Positions 43,762-53,432 of a stretch of DNA of 64,000 nucleotides are shown here, in pieces. The position numbers were made by a program, and so were the translations under genes. The stretch lies in contig JABDDT010000005.1 of the NCBI GenBank assembly GCA_013287475.1, positions 1 to 64,000 of the forward strand, given 5' to 3'. Each line of letters opens with the position of its first letter. The first letter of the stretch is position 1. The notes beneath the pieces are model-generated. The model worked only from the letters and a program-made list of their open reading frames with translations. It made no database searches and was not told where the DNA came from. The DNA comes from Bacteroidota bacterium. GTDB lineage: Bacteria > Bacteroidota > Bacteroidia > Chitinophagales > Chitinophagaceae.

Positions 43762-46700
43762 ATGTCTTCAACAAAACTCACACCAAGGGTAAATTTCGGA
43801 AAGATTAAGCACCTTGCCGAAACACCGGACCTGCTCGAAGTACAGATCCAGTCTTTCAAAGAATTTTTCCAGCTGGAAACCACGCCGGACAAGCGAAATA
43901 TTGAAGGCTTGTTCAAAGTATTCAAGGAGAATTTTCCGATCACTGATACACGGAATATTTTCATGCTGGAATTCCTGGATTACTTCATCGATCCGCCCCG
44001 TTATACTATTGAAGAATGTATGGAACGCGGACTAACTTATGCGGTACCTCTGAAAGCGAAGCTTCGCCTCAGCTGTAACGATGAAGAACACGTAGATTTC
44101 CAAACCATCGTTCAGGATGTTTTCCTTGGAAATATTCCTTACATGACTCCAAGAGGAACCTTTGTAATCAACGGTGCTGAACGAGTTGTTGTTTCCCAAC
44201 TTCATCGTTCTCCTGGAGTATTCTTTGGCCAGTCAATTCATCCTAACGGAACTAAAATCTATTCAGCACGCGTAATTCCTTTCAAAGGTGCGTGGATGGA
44301 ATTTGCAACCGATATCAATAACGTAATGTTTGCGTATATCGACCGGAAAAAGAAATTTCCTGTTACTACCCTGCTGCGTTCTATCGGATATGAAACTGAT
44401 AAAGATATTCTCGCCCTTTTCGGCATGGCCGACGAAGTGAAAGTCGATAAAAAAACGCTTCATAAATATATTGGTAAAAAACTGGCTGCCCGTGTGTTGA
44501 GAACATGGGTGGAAGATTTTGTGGATGAGGACACCGGCGAAGTAGTTTCAATTGAAAGAAATGAAATCGTATTGGAACGTGATACGGTACTCGACGAAGA
44601 AGCCATCGATATGGTCATCGAAATGGATGTGAAAAGTGTTTTCATCCAGAAAGAAGACGTAGGCGGTGATTATGCCATCATCTACAACACACTGAATAAA
44701 GATACTTCCAACAGCGAACTGGAAGCCGTACAGCATATCTACCGCCAGCTTCGTGGTGCAGATGCTCCTGACGACGAAACAGCTCGTGGTATTATCGACA
44801 AATTGTTTTTCAGTGACAAACGATACGACCTCGGTGAAGTAGGTCGTTATAAAATTAATCGTAAGCTCAATTTGAATTTACCACTGACTCAGAAAACTCT
44901 GACGAAAGGTGATATGATAGAGATCATTAAATACCTCGTTCGTTTAACAAACGGAAAAGCAGAAATTGATGACATTGATCATCTGAGTAACCGCCGTGTA
45001 CGTACTGTCGGTGAACAATTGTATGCACAGTTCGGTGTGGGTCTTGCCCGTATGGCACGAACTATTCGTGAAAGAATGAACGTGCGTGATAACGAAGTAT
45101 TTACTCCGGTAGATCTGATCAATGCAAGAACACTTTCTTCCGTGATCAATTCATTCTTCGGAACATCACAATTGTCACAGTTCCTGGATCAGACAAATCC
45201 GCTAAGTGAGATTACTCATAAGCGTCGTATCTCCGCGCTCGGGCCCGGAGGTCTTAGCCGTGAAAGAGCAGGCTTTGAAGTGCGTGACGTACATTATTCC
45301 CACTATGGCCGTCTCTGTACCATTGAAACTCCGGAAGGACCTAATATCGGACTCATTTCTACCCTATGCGTTCACGCGAAGATCAATGAAATGGGATTCA
45401 TTGAAACCCCTTACCGTAAGGTGAATGAAGGTAAAGTGGATATGAAAAAACTCACTTACCTGAGTGCGGAAGAAGAAGATATTGCCAAAATCGCCCAGGC
45501 AAATATCGCCCTGGATGACAAAGGAAATTTCGTAGAAGATAAAATCGTTTCGCGCCAGACCGGTGACTTTCCGATACTGGACAGGAATGAAGTGGAATAT
45601 ATGGACGTAGCACCTAACCAGATCGTTGGTCTGAGCGCTTCCCTCATCCCCTTCCTCGAGCACGATGATGCCAACCGTGCGCTGATGGGATCAAATATGC
45701 AGCGTCAGGCTGTGCCATTGATTCTTCCTGAAAGGCCCATTGTAGGCACGGGACTTGAAGCAAAAGCTGCCCGCGATGCACGTATCCAGATCCATTCTGA
45801 GGGAGAAGGCATGGTTGAATTTGTTGATGCAAATGAAATCCATGTTCGCTACGAAAGAAATGAAATACAAAAGCTCGTCAGCTTTGAAGACGATCTTAAA
45901 ATATACAAGCTAACCAAGTTCATCAAAACGAATCAGGAAACCTGTATCAATCTGAAACCTGCTGTCAGAAAAGGACAGAGAGTGAAAGAAGGCGATTTCC
46001 TTACTGAAGGATATGCCGTTCAGGCCGGAGAAATGGCGCTTGGAAGAAATCTCAAAGTGGCATTCATGCCATGGAAGGGTTATAATTTCGAGGATGCCAT
46101 CGTGATCAGTGAAAAAGTGGTTCGGGAAGATTTATTTACTTCTGTTCATATCTCTGAATACGAACTGGAAGTTCGGGACACTAAACTGGGTGAAGAAGAA
46201 TTAACACCTGATATTCCCAATGTTTCTGAAGAAGCAACTAAAGATCTCGACGAAAACGGAATCATTCGTGTCGGAGCACAAATCAAAGAAGGTGATATCC
46301 TGATCGGTAAGATCACACCAAAAGGCGAAAGTGATCCGACTCCTGAAGAAAAACTTCTCCGTGCCATTTTCGGTGATAAAGCAGGGGATGCTAAAGACGC
46401 TTCACTAAAAGCTCCAAGTGGTACTGAGGGTGTCGTGATAAGTAAGAAACTTTTCCAGCGCGCCAAGAAAGATAAGAACGCTAAAGTCCGTGAGAAAGCA
46501 GTATTGGATAAGATTGAAAAAGTACACGAGAAGAACGAAACGGATTTATTGGAAGTACTGATTTCGAAACTGCAGGTACTACTGAAAGATCATACTTCTA
46601 CAGGTGTCAATAATAATTTTGGCGAAGTACAGATAGGAAAGGGTGCTAAGTTCACACAGAAAAATCTGAGCGGCATCGATTACCTGAATGTAAATCCGCT

Positions 46701-47565
46701 GGGATGGACAGGAGACGCGAAATCAGACGAACTGGTAAATGTGCTTCTTCACAACTACAATATCAAGTACAATGAAGAGTTGGGAAGATATAAAAGGGAA
46801 AAGTTCAATATCTCTATTGGTGATGAACTGCCTGCCGGTGTATTGAAACTGGCTAAGGTTTACCTTGCTGTGAAACGTAAATTGAAAGTCGGCGATAAAA
46901 TGGCGGGACGCCATGGTAATAAAGGTATCGTCGCTAAAATTGTGCGCGCAGAAGATATGCCGTTCCTTGAAGATGGAACTCCGGTTGATATCGTGCTGAA
47001 CCCGCTCGGTGTACCTTCCCGTATGAATCTGGGTCAGATTTATGAAACCGTTCTGGGATGGGCCGGTGAAAAACTTGGTCTGAAATTCGCAACACCGATT
47101 TTCGACGGAGCCACTGTAGAAGAAATTGCAGAACATATCGAAAGAGCTGGTTTACCTGTATTCGGACATACATACTTGTATGATGGTGAAACAGGTGATC
47201 GCTTTGACCAGAAAGCTACAGTAGGTATCATTTATATCATCAAACTGCACCATATGGTGGATGATAAAATGCATGCCCGCAGCATTGGACCATACAGCCT
47301 CATAACACAACAGCCACTGGGTGGTAAGGCACAGTTTGGTGGTCAGCGTTTCGGAGAAATGGAAGTATGGGCTCTCGAAGCTTATGGTGCTTCCAATATC
47401 CTTCAGGAATTGCTTACACTTAAGTCCGACGATATCATCGGCCGTGCGAAAACTTATGAAGCCATCGTAAAAGGCGACAGTATCCCAAGAGCGGGAATAC
47501 CCGAATCCTTCAACGTGTTGGTTCATGAATTACGCGGACTGGGCCTTGATCTTCGCTTTGACTAA
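43762..47565 (+). CDS. rpoB: RNA polymerase beta subunit
   Basis: 1267 residues, complete. Contains fork/rifampicin-region sequence [25 protein letters not shown] with [20 protein letters not shown], the active-centre segment [24 protein letters not shown] and the C-terminal clamp region [24 protein letters not shown]. All core regions are intact. It has a private promoter and terminator, and the next gene (convergent) is unrelated. rpoC, normally immediately downstream, is absent. It ends four bases before a short 7-bp-period tract. Confidence 0.98.
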   Translation: MSSTKLTPRVNFGKIKHLAETPDLLEVQIQSFKEFFQLETTPDKRNIEGLFKVFKENFPITDTRNIFMLEFLDYFIDPPRYTIEECMERGLTYAVPLKAKLRLSCNDEEHVDFQTIVQDVFLGNIPYMTPRGTFVINGAERVVVSQLHRSPGVFFGQSIHPNGTKIYSARVIPFKGAWMEFATDINNVMFAYIDRKKKFPVTTLLRSIGYETDKDILALFGMADEVKVDKKTLHKYIGKKLAARVLRTWVEDFVDEDTGEVVSIERNEIVLERDTVLDEEAIDMVIEMDVKSVFIQKEDVGGDYAIIYNTLNKDTSNSELEAVQHIYRQLRGADAPDDETARGIIDKLFFSDKRYDLGEVGRYKINRKLNLNLPLTQKTLTKGDMIEIIKYLVRLTNGKAEIDDIDHLSNRRVRTVGEQLYAQFGVGLARMARTIRERMNVRDNEVFTPVDLINARTLSSVINSFFGTSQLSQFLDQTNPLSEITHKRRISALGPGGLSRERAGFEVRDVHYSHYGRLCTIETPEGPNIGLISTLCVHAKINEMGFIETPYRKVNEGKVDMKKLTYLSAEEEDIAKIAQANIALDDKGNFVEDKIVSRQTGDFPILDRNEVEYMDVAPNQIVGLSASLIPFLEHDDANRALMGSNMQRQAVPLILPERPIVGTGLEAKAARDARIQIHSEGEGMVEFVDANEIHVRYERNEIQKLVSFEDDLKIYKLTKFIKTNQETCINLKPAVRKGQRVKEGDFLTEGYAVQAGEMALGRNLKVAFMPWKGYNFEDAIVISEKVVREDLFTSVHISEYELEVRDTKLGEEELTPDIPNVSEEATKDLDENGIIRVGAQIKEGDILIGKITPKGESDPTPEEKLLRAIFGDKAGDAKDASLKAPSGTEGVVISKKLFQRAKKDKNAKVREKAVLDKIEKVHEKNETDLLEVLISKLQVLLKDHTSTGVNNNFGEVQIGKGAKFTQKNLSGIDYLNVNPLGWTGDAKSDELVNVLLHNYNIKYNEELGRYKREKFNISIGDELPAGVLKLAKVYLAVKRKLKVGDKMAGRHGNKGIVAKIVRAEDMPFLEDGTPVDIVLNPLGVPSRMNLGQIYETVLGWAGEKLGLKFATPIFDGATVEEIAEHIERAGLPVFGHTYLYDGETGDRFDQKATVGIIYIIKLHHMVDDKMHARSIGPYSLITQQPLGGKAQFGGQRFGEMEVWALEAYGASNILQELLTLKSDDIIGRAKTYEAIVKGDSIPRAGIPESFNVLVHELRGLGLDLRFD

Positions 47566-47569
47566 AAAA

Positions 47570-47597
47570 GCTTAACGCATAATGCTCAACGCTTAGC
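47570..47597 (+). repeat. 7-bp-period tract, four units of GCTTAAC type
   Basis: GCTTAAC, GCATAAT, GCTCAAC, GCTTAGC, starting four bases after the rpoB stop. Confidence 0.65.
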
Positions 47598-47612
47598 TCC
47601 TTTTTAAATAAC

Positions 47613-47644
47613 AAACCCTCTCAGAAAACTGGGAGGGTTTTTTT
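47613..47644 (+). terminator. Intrinsic terminator of rpoB
   Basis: 12-bp stem AAACCCTCTCAG / CTGGGAGGGTTT (one G-T pair) with loop AAAA, followed by a T run. Places the end of the rpoB transcript before any rpoC. Confidence 0.9.
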
Positions 47645-47675
47645 AAAGCCCTTTCGAAGCATTATAGTTATTGAA

Positions 47676-48308
47676 TTATAATTTGCCCTTAATAAAATAC
47701 CCCAGACCCCTACCGGCCTCACTATATGCAGTAGAAATTCTTTCGTCTGTGGCATAATCGTTATCAAAGAAGCTTCCTCCAGGTGCATTGGTAACACTGA
47801 TCTTCGCAATTACATGTGATTTATTGCCAGTCTCCACAATCCAGGCAACTCCACTGATTTCGGCATTATGACGCATGATTCCGATATTGAATCCTGGCTC
47901 TGTATTGGTCGTTTTGAAGATGATGGTGTATTTTGCTTTTGGATCCGGTTGAAATCCTCCATATTTTTCAAATTCTTTTGTGAACCCGGGCTCATATAAT
48001 GTTTCCCTGTCATCTTTCCAGGCCTTGGCCCATTCATCGCCTTTCCCAGGCGATTTTTTGTTATATTCTTCTGTGTGTTTTGCAACGTATTCCGCCTCTG
48101 TCTGTTGTCCATGTGAATGCCCAGGCCCAGGTGGATGTCCATGTCCACTACCCATCGACATGCTATCATAGGTAAAAGCGAATGCCAGCGTTTTTTCAGT
48201 TTTCAGTGGAGAAAGGTCCCCCTCTTCCAACTTAACTTTCTGTCCAAATCCCCGGCCGGTTATTAATAATATGAAGCTTAGCAGCGTAAGGCATTTCAAA
48301 TGTTTCAT
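47676..48308 (-). CDS. Secreted protein with a His/Gly/Pro-rich segment, unknown function
   Basis: 210 residues with a signal peptide (ends GRGFG, mature from about Q23). Residues about 52-68 (MGSGHGHPPGPGHSHGQQ) are His/Gly/Pro-rich and could bind a metal ion. The rest is mixed alpha/beta with a strand-rich C-terminal half (KYTIIFKTTNTEPGFNIGIM). The last segment (GRGLGYFIKGKL) is conserved-looking for a secreted Bacteroidota family I cannot name. Monocistronic and convergent with rpoB. Confidence 0.7.
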   Translation of the reverse strand: MKHLKCLTLLSFILLITGRGFGQKVKLEEGDLSPLKTEKTLAFAFTYDSMSMGSGHGHPPGPGHSHGQQTEAEYVAKHTEEYNKKSPGKGDEWAKAWKDDRETLYEPGFTKEFEKYGGFQPDPKAKYTIIFKTTNTEPGFNIGIMRHNAEISGVAWIVETGNKSHVIAKISVTNAPGGSFFDNDYATDERISTAYSEAGRGLGYFIKGKL

Positions 48309-48363
48309 GGCTTATTTTTAAGGTTTAATACCATAAAAATAAAGAATTGCCCTTACAAAAAAC

Positions 48364-49668
48364 CTATCTCTTATTCTCCAGCAATTTTTCCAGGAATACG
48401 ATATAATCGGCTTTTATTTTCACAGAAGTTTTCTTTTTACTAAACAGGGCCTGAACTGAATCGGGAATACGCACAGGTTTGCCGGAAAATTTTTCCACCG
48501 TGTCCGGGAATTTAACCGGATGTGCAGTTTCCAGGAAAATACCTTCCTGATTGGGATGAATTTTCAGCCAGCGATCCAGAGCCAGCCAACCAACGGCACC
48601 GTGTGGATCTGCCAGATATCCGAATTCCCGGTAAAGAGTTCGTATTGCAGCGCCTGTCTCTTCATCACTAATACTTTCACTGCTCATTGTCTGTTTCAAA
48701 GGTTCAAATTCGGAATTGAATAAAGCGAGCACTCGAACAAAATTGCTCGGGTCGCCTACGTCCATCGCATTCGATAAGCTAGACTTTGCTTTTACAGGTT
48801 TAAATAAGCCTGTTTTTAAATATTCGGGAACAACAGCATTTACATTACATGCAGCAATAAAATGTTTTACCGGAAGACCTGAATGAAATGCCAGCAGTCC
48901 TGCACAGATATTTCCGAAATTACCGCTCGGCACAGAAATAACAGGTGGGTTTAATTTATCCTTCCATTGTTTCCAGGCCAGGAAATAATAAATCTGCTGG
49001 GGAAGCCAGCGGGCCACATTAATGGAATTTGCTGAGGTTAAAAAAATCTTTTCAGTTAATTCCTTATCTGAAAACGCCTGTTTAACCAGGGCCTGGCAAT
49101 CATCAAAACTGCCTTCTACTTCAAGGGCAGTAATATTTTTTCCGGGTGTGGTAAGTTGTAACTCCTGTACCGGGCTTATTTTGCCCGAAGGATAAAGAAT
49201 AACAACGTTCACTCCTTCAACTCCTAAAAATCCGTTGGCCACCGCTCCGCCAGTATCACCTGATGTCGCAACCAACACCGTAACTGACCGGTCATTATCC
49301 TTCATAAAATATCCAAGACAACGGCTCATGAAACGGGCTCCTACGTCTTTGAAGGCCAGTGTAGGGCCATGAAATAATTCAAGCGTATAAATATTTTTAG
49401 AAACGGAAACCAGGGGAATATTAAACGCGATGGTTTCAGCAGTTATTTGACGGAGTATTTTCTCCGGAATCGTTTCACCGGCATATTGATTCATTACAGA
49501 CCATGCGATTTCTTCATCAGAATAATTTTCCAGATTATTGATCCATGATGAAGGAAATAACGGAATGCGTTCTGGAAAAAATAATCCTTTCTCAGATCCC
49601 AACCCTTGTATGGTTGCCGTTTTAAAATCAACTTTCTCTGATGGTTTATTAAGATTGTAAAATAGCAT
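48364..49668 (-). CDS. thrC: Threonine synthase
   Basis: PLP enzyme converting O-phosphohomoserine to threonine. 434 residues, with the PLP Lys in HGPTLAFKDVGARFM, the phosphate-binding VLVATSGDTGGAVANG and SVPSGNFGNICAGL. Last gene of thrABC on the minus strand, 61 bases after thrB, with a 7-bp-period array in that gap. Confidence 0.96.
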   Translation of the reverse strand: MLFYNLNKPSEKVDFKTATIQGLGSEKGLFFPERIPLFPSSWINNLENYSDEEIAWSVMNQYAGETIPEKILRQITAETIAFNIPLVSVSKNIYTLELFHGPTLAFKDVGARFMSRCLGYFMKDNDRSVTVLVATSGDTGGAVANGFLGVEGVNVVILYPSGKISPVQELQLTTPGKNITALEVEGSFDDCQALVKQAFSDKELTEKIFLTSANSINVARWLPQQIYYFLAWKQWKDKLNPPVISVPSGNFGNICAGLLAFHSGLPVKHFIAACNVNAVVPEYLKTGLFKPVKAKSSLSNAMDVGDPSNFVRVLALFNSEFEPLKQTMSSESISDEETGAAIRTLYREFGYLADPHGAVGWLALDRWLKIHPNQEGIFLETAHPVKFPDTVEKFSGKPVRIPDSVQALFSKKKTSVKIKADYIVFLEKLLENKR

Positions 49669-49693
49669 TGTAACTTATTAATTTCCAAAATCT

Positions 49694-49742
49694 GTTAAGC
49701 GTTACGCGTTAAGCGTTACGCGTTAAGCGTTACGCGTTAAGC
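49694..49742 (+). repeat. 7-bp-period array, seven units GTTAAGC/GTTACGC alternating
   Basis: GTTAAGC and GTTACGC alternate exactly at 49694, 49701, 49708, 49715, 49722, 49729 and 49736. The last units overlap the 3' end of thrB (minus strand) and supply its stop codon. Almost perfect 14-bp dimers, so probably recently expanded. Confidence 0.9.
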
Positions 49743-50656
49743 TTTCTAACTCCCTGGTGGTTTATTGTAGTTACGTAAATGTGATAATTCACGCCTATCT
49801 TATCATATATTGATTTCATTACAGCTGCTACGATATTCGCGGTTTGTTCATCCCTGCTTAGCATAAATATCGAGGGGCCAGAACCTGAGATCCCGCCACC
49901 AATGGCTCCTGCAGACTTACACTCAGTCTTTATAATGTCAAATCCAGGTATAAGTATAGATCTTACCGGCTCGATAATTACGTCTTCCAGAGACCTGCCA
50001 ATGAGATCATAATCACCTTTCATTAAACCCGCAACCAATCCTCCGATATTTCCCCATTGCCGGATAGCGTCTTTTAGAAGCACCTCCTTTCTTAATATTT
50101 CGCGCGCATCTGATGTTCTTACTTCAATCTGCGGATGTAAAACGGTTACGAATAGTACCGGTGAGGAAATGGGAATGATATCCAGAGGAAAAATAGAACG
50201 TATCAGGGTCACGCCTCCGTAGATGCATGGTGCGATATTGTCAGCATGTTTAACTCCCGATGCTACTTTCTCTCCAAACATAGCAAAGCGAACGAGTTCT
50301 TCTTTTGTAAAAATATTGCCCAGCAATTCGTTGGCAGCTACCACTGCACCCGCAGCACTGGCTGCGCTGGAACCGATCCCGCTTCCGGGTTTGATCTGTT
50401 TGGTAATGATAACTTCAAAACCAACATCCTGCTTTAAAACAGCAATCATTTCCAACAGCGGTGCTCCGGCAGTATTCATAGCGGGATCCAGGGGTAAAGG
50501 AAAATTATCCGTTGTACGAATGATAACCTGTTTTTCATCGAGTAGTCGCACCTGCATAATATCATAAGGCTCTGCAAGACAAAGTCCGAGCACATCAAAA
50601 CCACATACCAGGTTGGCAACAGTAGCCGGTGCATGTATGATAATTTCCTTCGTCAT
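49730..50656 (-). CDS. thrB: Homoserine kinase
   Basis: GHMP-family kinase phosphorylating homoserine. From the ATG at 50654-50656 it has 308 residues (MTKEIIIHAPATVANLVCGFDVLG). An in-frame TTG at 50665 would give a four-base overlap with thrA and is a less likely start. Motif 2 GSGIGSSAASAAGA is the ATP phosphate-binding loop, and GGGISGSGPSIFML the C-terminal motif. The last codons and the stop lie within a GTTAAGC/GTTACGC repeat. Confidence 0.94.
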   Translation of the reverse strand: MTKEIIIHAPATVANLVCGFDVLGLCLAEPYDIMQVRLLDEKQVIIRTTDNFPLPLDPAMNTAGAPLLEMIAVLKQDVGFEVIITKQIKPGSGIGSSAASAAGAVVAANELLGNIFTKEELVRFAMFGEKVASGVKHADNIAPCIYGGVTLIRSIFPLDIIPISSPVLFVTVLHPQIEVRTSDAREILRKEVLLKDAIRQWGNIGGLVAGLMKGDYDLIGRSLEDVIIEPVRSILIPGFDIIKTECKSAGAIGGGISGSGPSIFMLSRDEQTANIVAAVMKSIYDKIGVNYHIYVTTINHQGVRKLNA

Positions 50657-50661
50657 AATAA

Positions 50662-53106
50662 TCAAATATTGGCCGCACGCATGATATCTGCAAAAACGCC
50701 GGAAGCTGTTACTTCCGCTCCCGCACCTGCTCCCTTAATTACCAGTGGTTGTTCCGGATAACGGTCAGTATAAAAAAGCACGATATTGTCTTTGCCGTAT
50801 AAATGATAAAAATCATGGGAAGGACCAACATGCTGAAGACCTACAGAAGCTTTCCCATTTTCATAGCCAGCAACAAATTTTAATTTTTTCCCTTCCGCTT
50901 CAGCTGCATCAAATAATTTTTTAAAATGTGCTTCCTCTTTTTCCATGGCTAAATAAAAATCTTCCACCGAACCAATCATACAGGATGCGGGAAGAAAAAC
51001 ATTATTGCTGATATCTTCCATTTCTATGGCATTCCCGGCTTCGCGGGCCAGTATCATTATCTTTCTCATTACATCGGTACCACTCAGGTCAAGACGGGGA
51101 TCAGGTTCAGTATAACCTTCATCCTGTGCCTGTTTAACAACCTTTGCAAATTTCATTTTACCATCGTAATGGTTAAAAACAAAATTGAGCGTGCCGCTGA
51201 GTACGGCTTCTATTTTTCTGATTTTATCGCCGCTCCTTAACAGATCATTCAGCGTTCCGATAACCGGTAGTCCCGCGCCTACATTGGTTTCAAAATAGTA
51301 GGCTGCATTGAATTCCTTTGATAAATCTTTCAGTCTCCGGTAATAACTATAAGGAGATGAGCTCGCAATTTTATTACAGGCCACGACAGAAATACTCTTC
51401 AGTAAAAGGTGTTCATATCCCAACGCCACTTCTTTATTGGCAGTTACATCCACAAATACTGAGTTACGCAGATTTTTTGAATGAATGGTCTTAATAAAAT
51501 CACGCAAATGCATCGGATTTCCTTTTTCCAGTTCAGGCTGCCAGTTGCTCAGATCGATGCCTTCTTCCTGAATCAGCATATGGCGGCTGTTCGCGAGTCC
51601 TGTAACGCGCACCTGTAACCGAAGCTGATCCAGCAGAAAATGTTCTTGCTGTGCAAGCTGTGCAATCAGTCTTTTTCCCACATTACCCGTACCTGTAATA
51701 AACAGATTTAGTTGTTTATAAGTGGCTTCAAAAAACTCTTCATGTAAAACATTCACTGCTTTTTTAACATCCTTCGTTGAGATCACCGCGGAAATATTTC
51801 TTTCTGATGAACCTTGTGCAATTGCCCGTACATTAATGCCATTCCTGCCCAGAACACCGAATAATTTACCACTGATCCCCGGATGGCTTTTCATATTGTC
51901 TCCTACCAGCGCTACAATCGCCAGATCTTCTTCTACGATCAGAGGCATAACGGAGCCGGCATGTATTTCAGGAGCAAACGCATCGTCGATGGAAATTTTT
52001 GCTATGGCTGCCTGCGAACTTTCGACACCCACACATATGGAATGTTCCGATGAAGCCTGTGTGATCAGGATAACGTTTATCTGCTGGCGTGATAAAGATT
52101 CAAATAGTCTTTTTGAAAATCCCGGGATTCCGATCATGCCACTTCCTTCCAGGCTGAGGAGGGCGATCCTGTGGATACTTGAAATTCCGCGTATACTGTT
52201 TCCTGTTGTACTGGAAACTTTTTCAATCAGGGTGCCCGCATCAGCAGGAGCAAATGTATTCTTGATCCAAACCGGAATACCTTTATTCATGACGGGTTGA
52301 AGAGTCGGAGGATAAATTACTTTGGCTCCGAAATGGGAAAGCTCCATGGCTTCCTGGTAAGAGATGTCCGGAATAACACGCGCATTGCTGACCAGTCGCG
52401 GATCAGCTGTCATCATACCCGATACATCTGTCCAGATTTCAATTCTGTTACTTTCCAGGGCACTACCATAAATAGCAGCGGTGTAATCAGAACCTCCTCT
52501 TCCCAGCGTAGTTGTGATTCCCAGTGCATCCGAAGCGATAAACCCGGGTACGATATAAAGAGAAACCTGCGTTTGCTGAAAATAAGCAATCATCTTTTTT
52601 TGTGTTACCGGAAAATCCACCATCGCATGACCAAAACGAGAATCGGTTGCAACTAAATCCCGGGAATCTTTCCAGGTATTTGGCATATCCTGGGCTGCGA
52701 GACTGGCAGATAAAATTCGGGACGAAAGTAATTCTCCAAAACTCAATACACAATCCGTTGTACGGTTAGACAGCTCCCGGAGAAGAAATATCCCTTTGAA
52801 AATATCTTCCAGTTCATTGCAGGTTTTTTTGACCATACTCAGGATGCTGCTCTGACTGGTAACCGGAATCAGTTCCCGCACTGTATCCAAATGCCTTTGC
52901 TCAATACCTTTGAGGTATTCTGTATATTGTTCATCTCCGGCCGAGGCCGCAGTGGCGCAATGCAATAAGTTGTCAGTAATGCCGCCGAGCGCTGAAACCA
53001 CTACAATGGTCTTATCCTTCTCAATGGCTTTGCTTATAATGGCAATGCATTTACTGATGTTCGATGCATTGGCTACTGAAGAACCTCCAAACTTAAGAAC
53101 CTGCAT
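50662..53106 (-). CDS. thrA: Bifunctional aspartokinase / homoserine dehydrogenase I
   Basis: Two steps of the aspartate pathway in one chain. From the ATG at 53104-53106 (MQVLKFGGSSVANASNI) it has 814 residues. An upstream in-frame start at 53136 is not preferred because it would reach into the T-run of the attenuator. The N-terminal aspartokinase has KFGGSS and TLGRGGSDYTA. A central pair of ACT domains (about 310-450) senses threonine. The C-terminal homoserine dehydrogenase has FITGTGNVGKRLIAQL and SGTLNFVFNHY. Regulated by an Ile/Thr-rich leader with attenuator upstream. Confidence 0.96.
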   Translation of the reverse strand: MQVLKFGGSSVANASNISKCIAIISKAIEKDKTIVVVSALGGITDNLLHCATAASAGDEQYTEYLKGIEQRHLDTVRELIPVTSQSSILSMVKKTCNELEDIFKGIFLLRELSNRTTDCVLSFGELLSSRILSASLAAQDMPNTWKDSRDLVATDSRFGHAMVDFPVTQKKMIAYFQQTQVSLYIVPGFIASDALGITTTLGRGGSDYTAAIYGSALESNRIEIWTDVSGMMTADPRLVSNARVIPDISYQEAMELSHFGAKVIYPPTLQPVMNKGIPVWIKNTFAPADAGTLIEKVSSTTGNSIRGISSIHRIALLSLEGSGMIGIPGFSKRLFESLSRQQINVILITQASSEHSICVGVESSQAAIAKISIDDAFAPEIHAGSVMPLIVEEDLAIVALVGDNMKSHPGISGKLFGVLGRNGINVRAIAQGSSERNISAVISTKDVKKAVNVLHEEFFEATYKQLNLFITGTGNVGKRLIAQLAQQEHFLLDQLRLQVRVTGLANSRHMLIQEEGIDLSNWQPELEKGNPMHLRDFIKTIHSKNLRNSVFVDVTANKEVALGYEHLLLKSISVVACNKIASSSPYSYYRRLKDLSKEFNAAYYFETNVGAGLPVIGTLNDLLRSGDKIRKIEAVLSGTLNFVFNHYDGKMKFAKVVKQAQDEGYTEPDPRLDLSGTDVMRKIMILAREAGNAIEMEDISNNVFLPASCMIGSVEDFYLAMEKEEAHFKKLFDAAEAEGKKLKFVAGYENGKASVGLQHVGPSHDFYHLYGKDNIVLFYTDRYPEQPLVIKGAGAGAEVTASGVFADIMRAANI

Positions 53107-53134
53107 ATATAAAATTGAAAAAAAGAATAGTTGC

Positions 53135-53161
53135 AAAAAATAAGCTGCTTAGCAAACAGCC
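53135..53161 (-). terminator. Transcription attenuator before thrA
   Basis: On the minus strand GCTGTT, loop TGCTA, AGCAGC (53144-53160) followed by TTATTTTTT. About 35 bases after the leader peptide stop and 30 bases before the thrA ATG. Confidence 0.75.
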
Positions 53162-53195
53162 ATAGGCCCGGTAATGATATGTAATTATACAACCC

Positions 53196-53285
53196 TTAAA
53201 GGGTCGTTCTGGTAATAGAAATGATCCCACCGGAAATGCGGGTAATAAAGGGAATATGGGTAATATGACTGGCCGGATGATTCAT
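53196..53285 (-). CDS. thrL: thr operon leader peptide (Ile/Thr-rich)
   Basis: Open frame of 29 codons and a TAA, beginning [15 protein letters not shown] and ending SITRTTL. It holds 7 Ile and 5 Thr, and 12 of 29 codons are for the end products of the pathway (Thr and, from Thr, Ile). It lies between a -7 box (TAGCTTTG, 53299-53306) and an intrinsic terminator just before thrA. Ribosome stalling at Ile/Thr codons would prevent the terminator from forming, as in the E. coli thr leader. It shares no obvious sequence with the E. coli peptide, only composition and position. Confidence 0.75.
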   Translation of the reverse strand: MNHPASHITHIPFITRISGGIISITRTTL

Positions 53286-53298
53286 TTTATAAGAGAGG

Positions 53299-53306
53299 CA
53301 AAGCTA
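53299..53306 (-). promoter_or_regulatory. -7 promoter box of the thr operon
   Basis: TAGCTTTG (TAnnTTTG) on the minus strand. Transcription would begin about eight bases before the leader peptide ATG. The rest of the region to ppc (53307-53432) shows nothing further than AT-rich sequence that must carry the ppc promoter. Confidence 0.55.
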
Positions 53307-53432
53307 AGGAATTATATTAATGAAAATGAAACAAATCATGATAATTTATACTATATCAAATGATTTTACCCAATTGTTTTGATTTCCTGTTCATATATTG
53401 CTCGATTTGTTGAATGAATTTTAAATTCGCAT

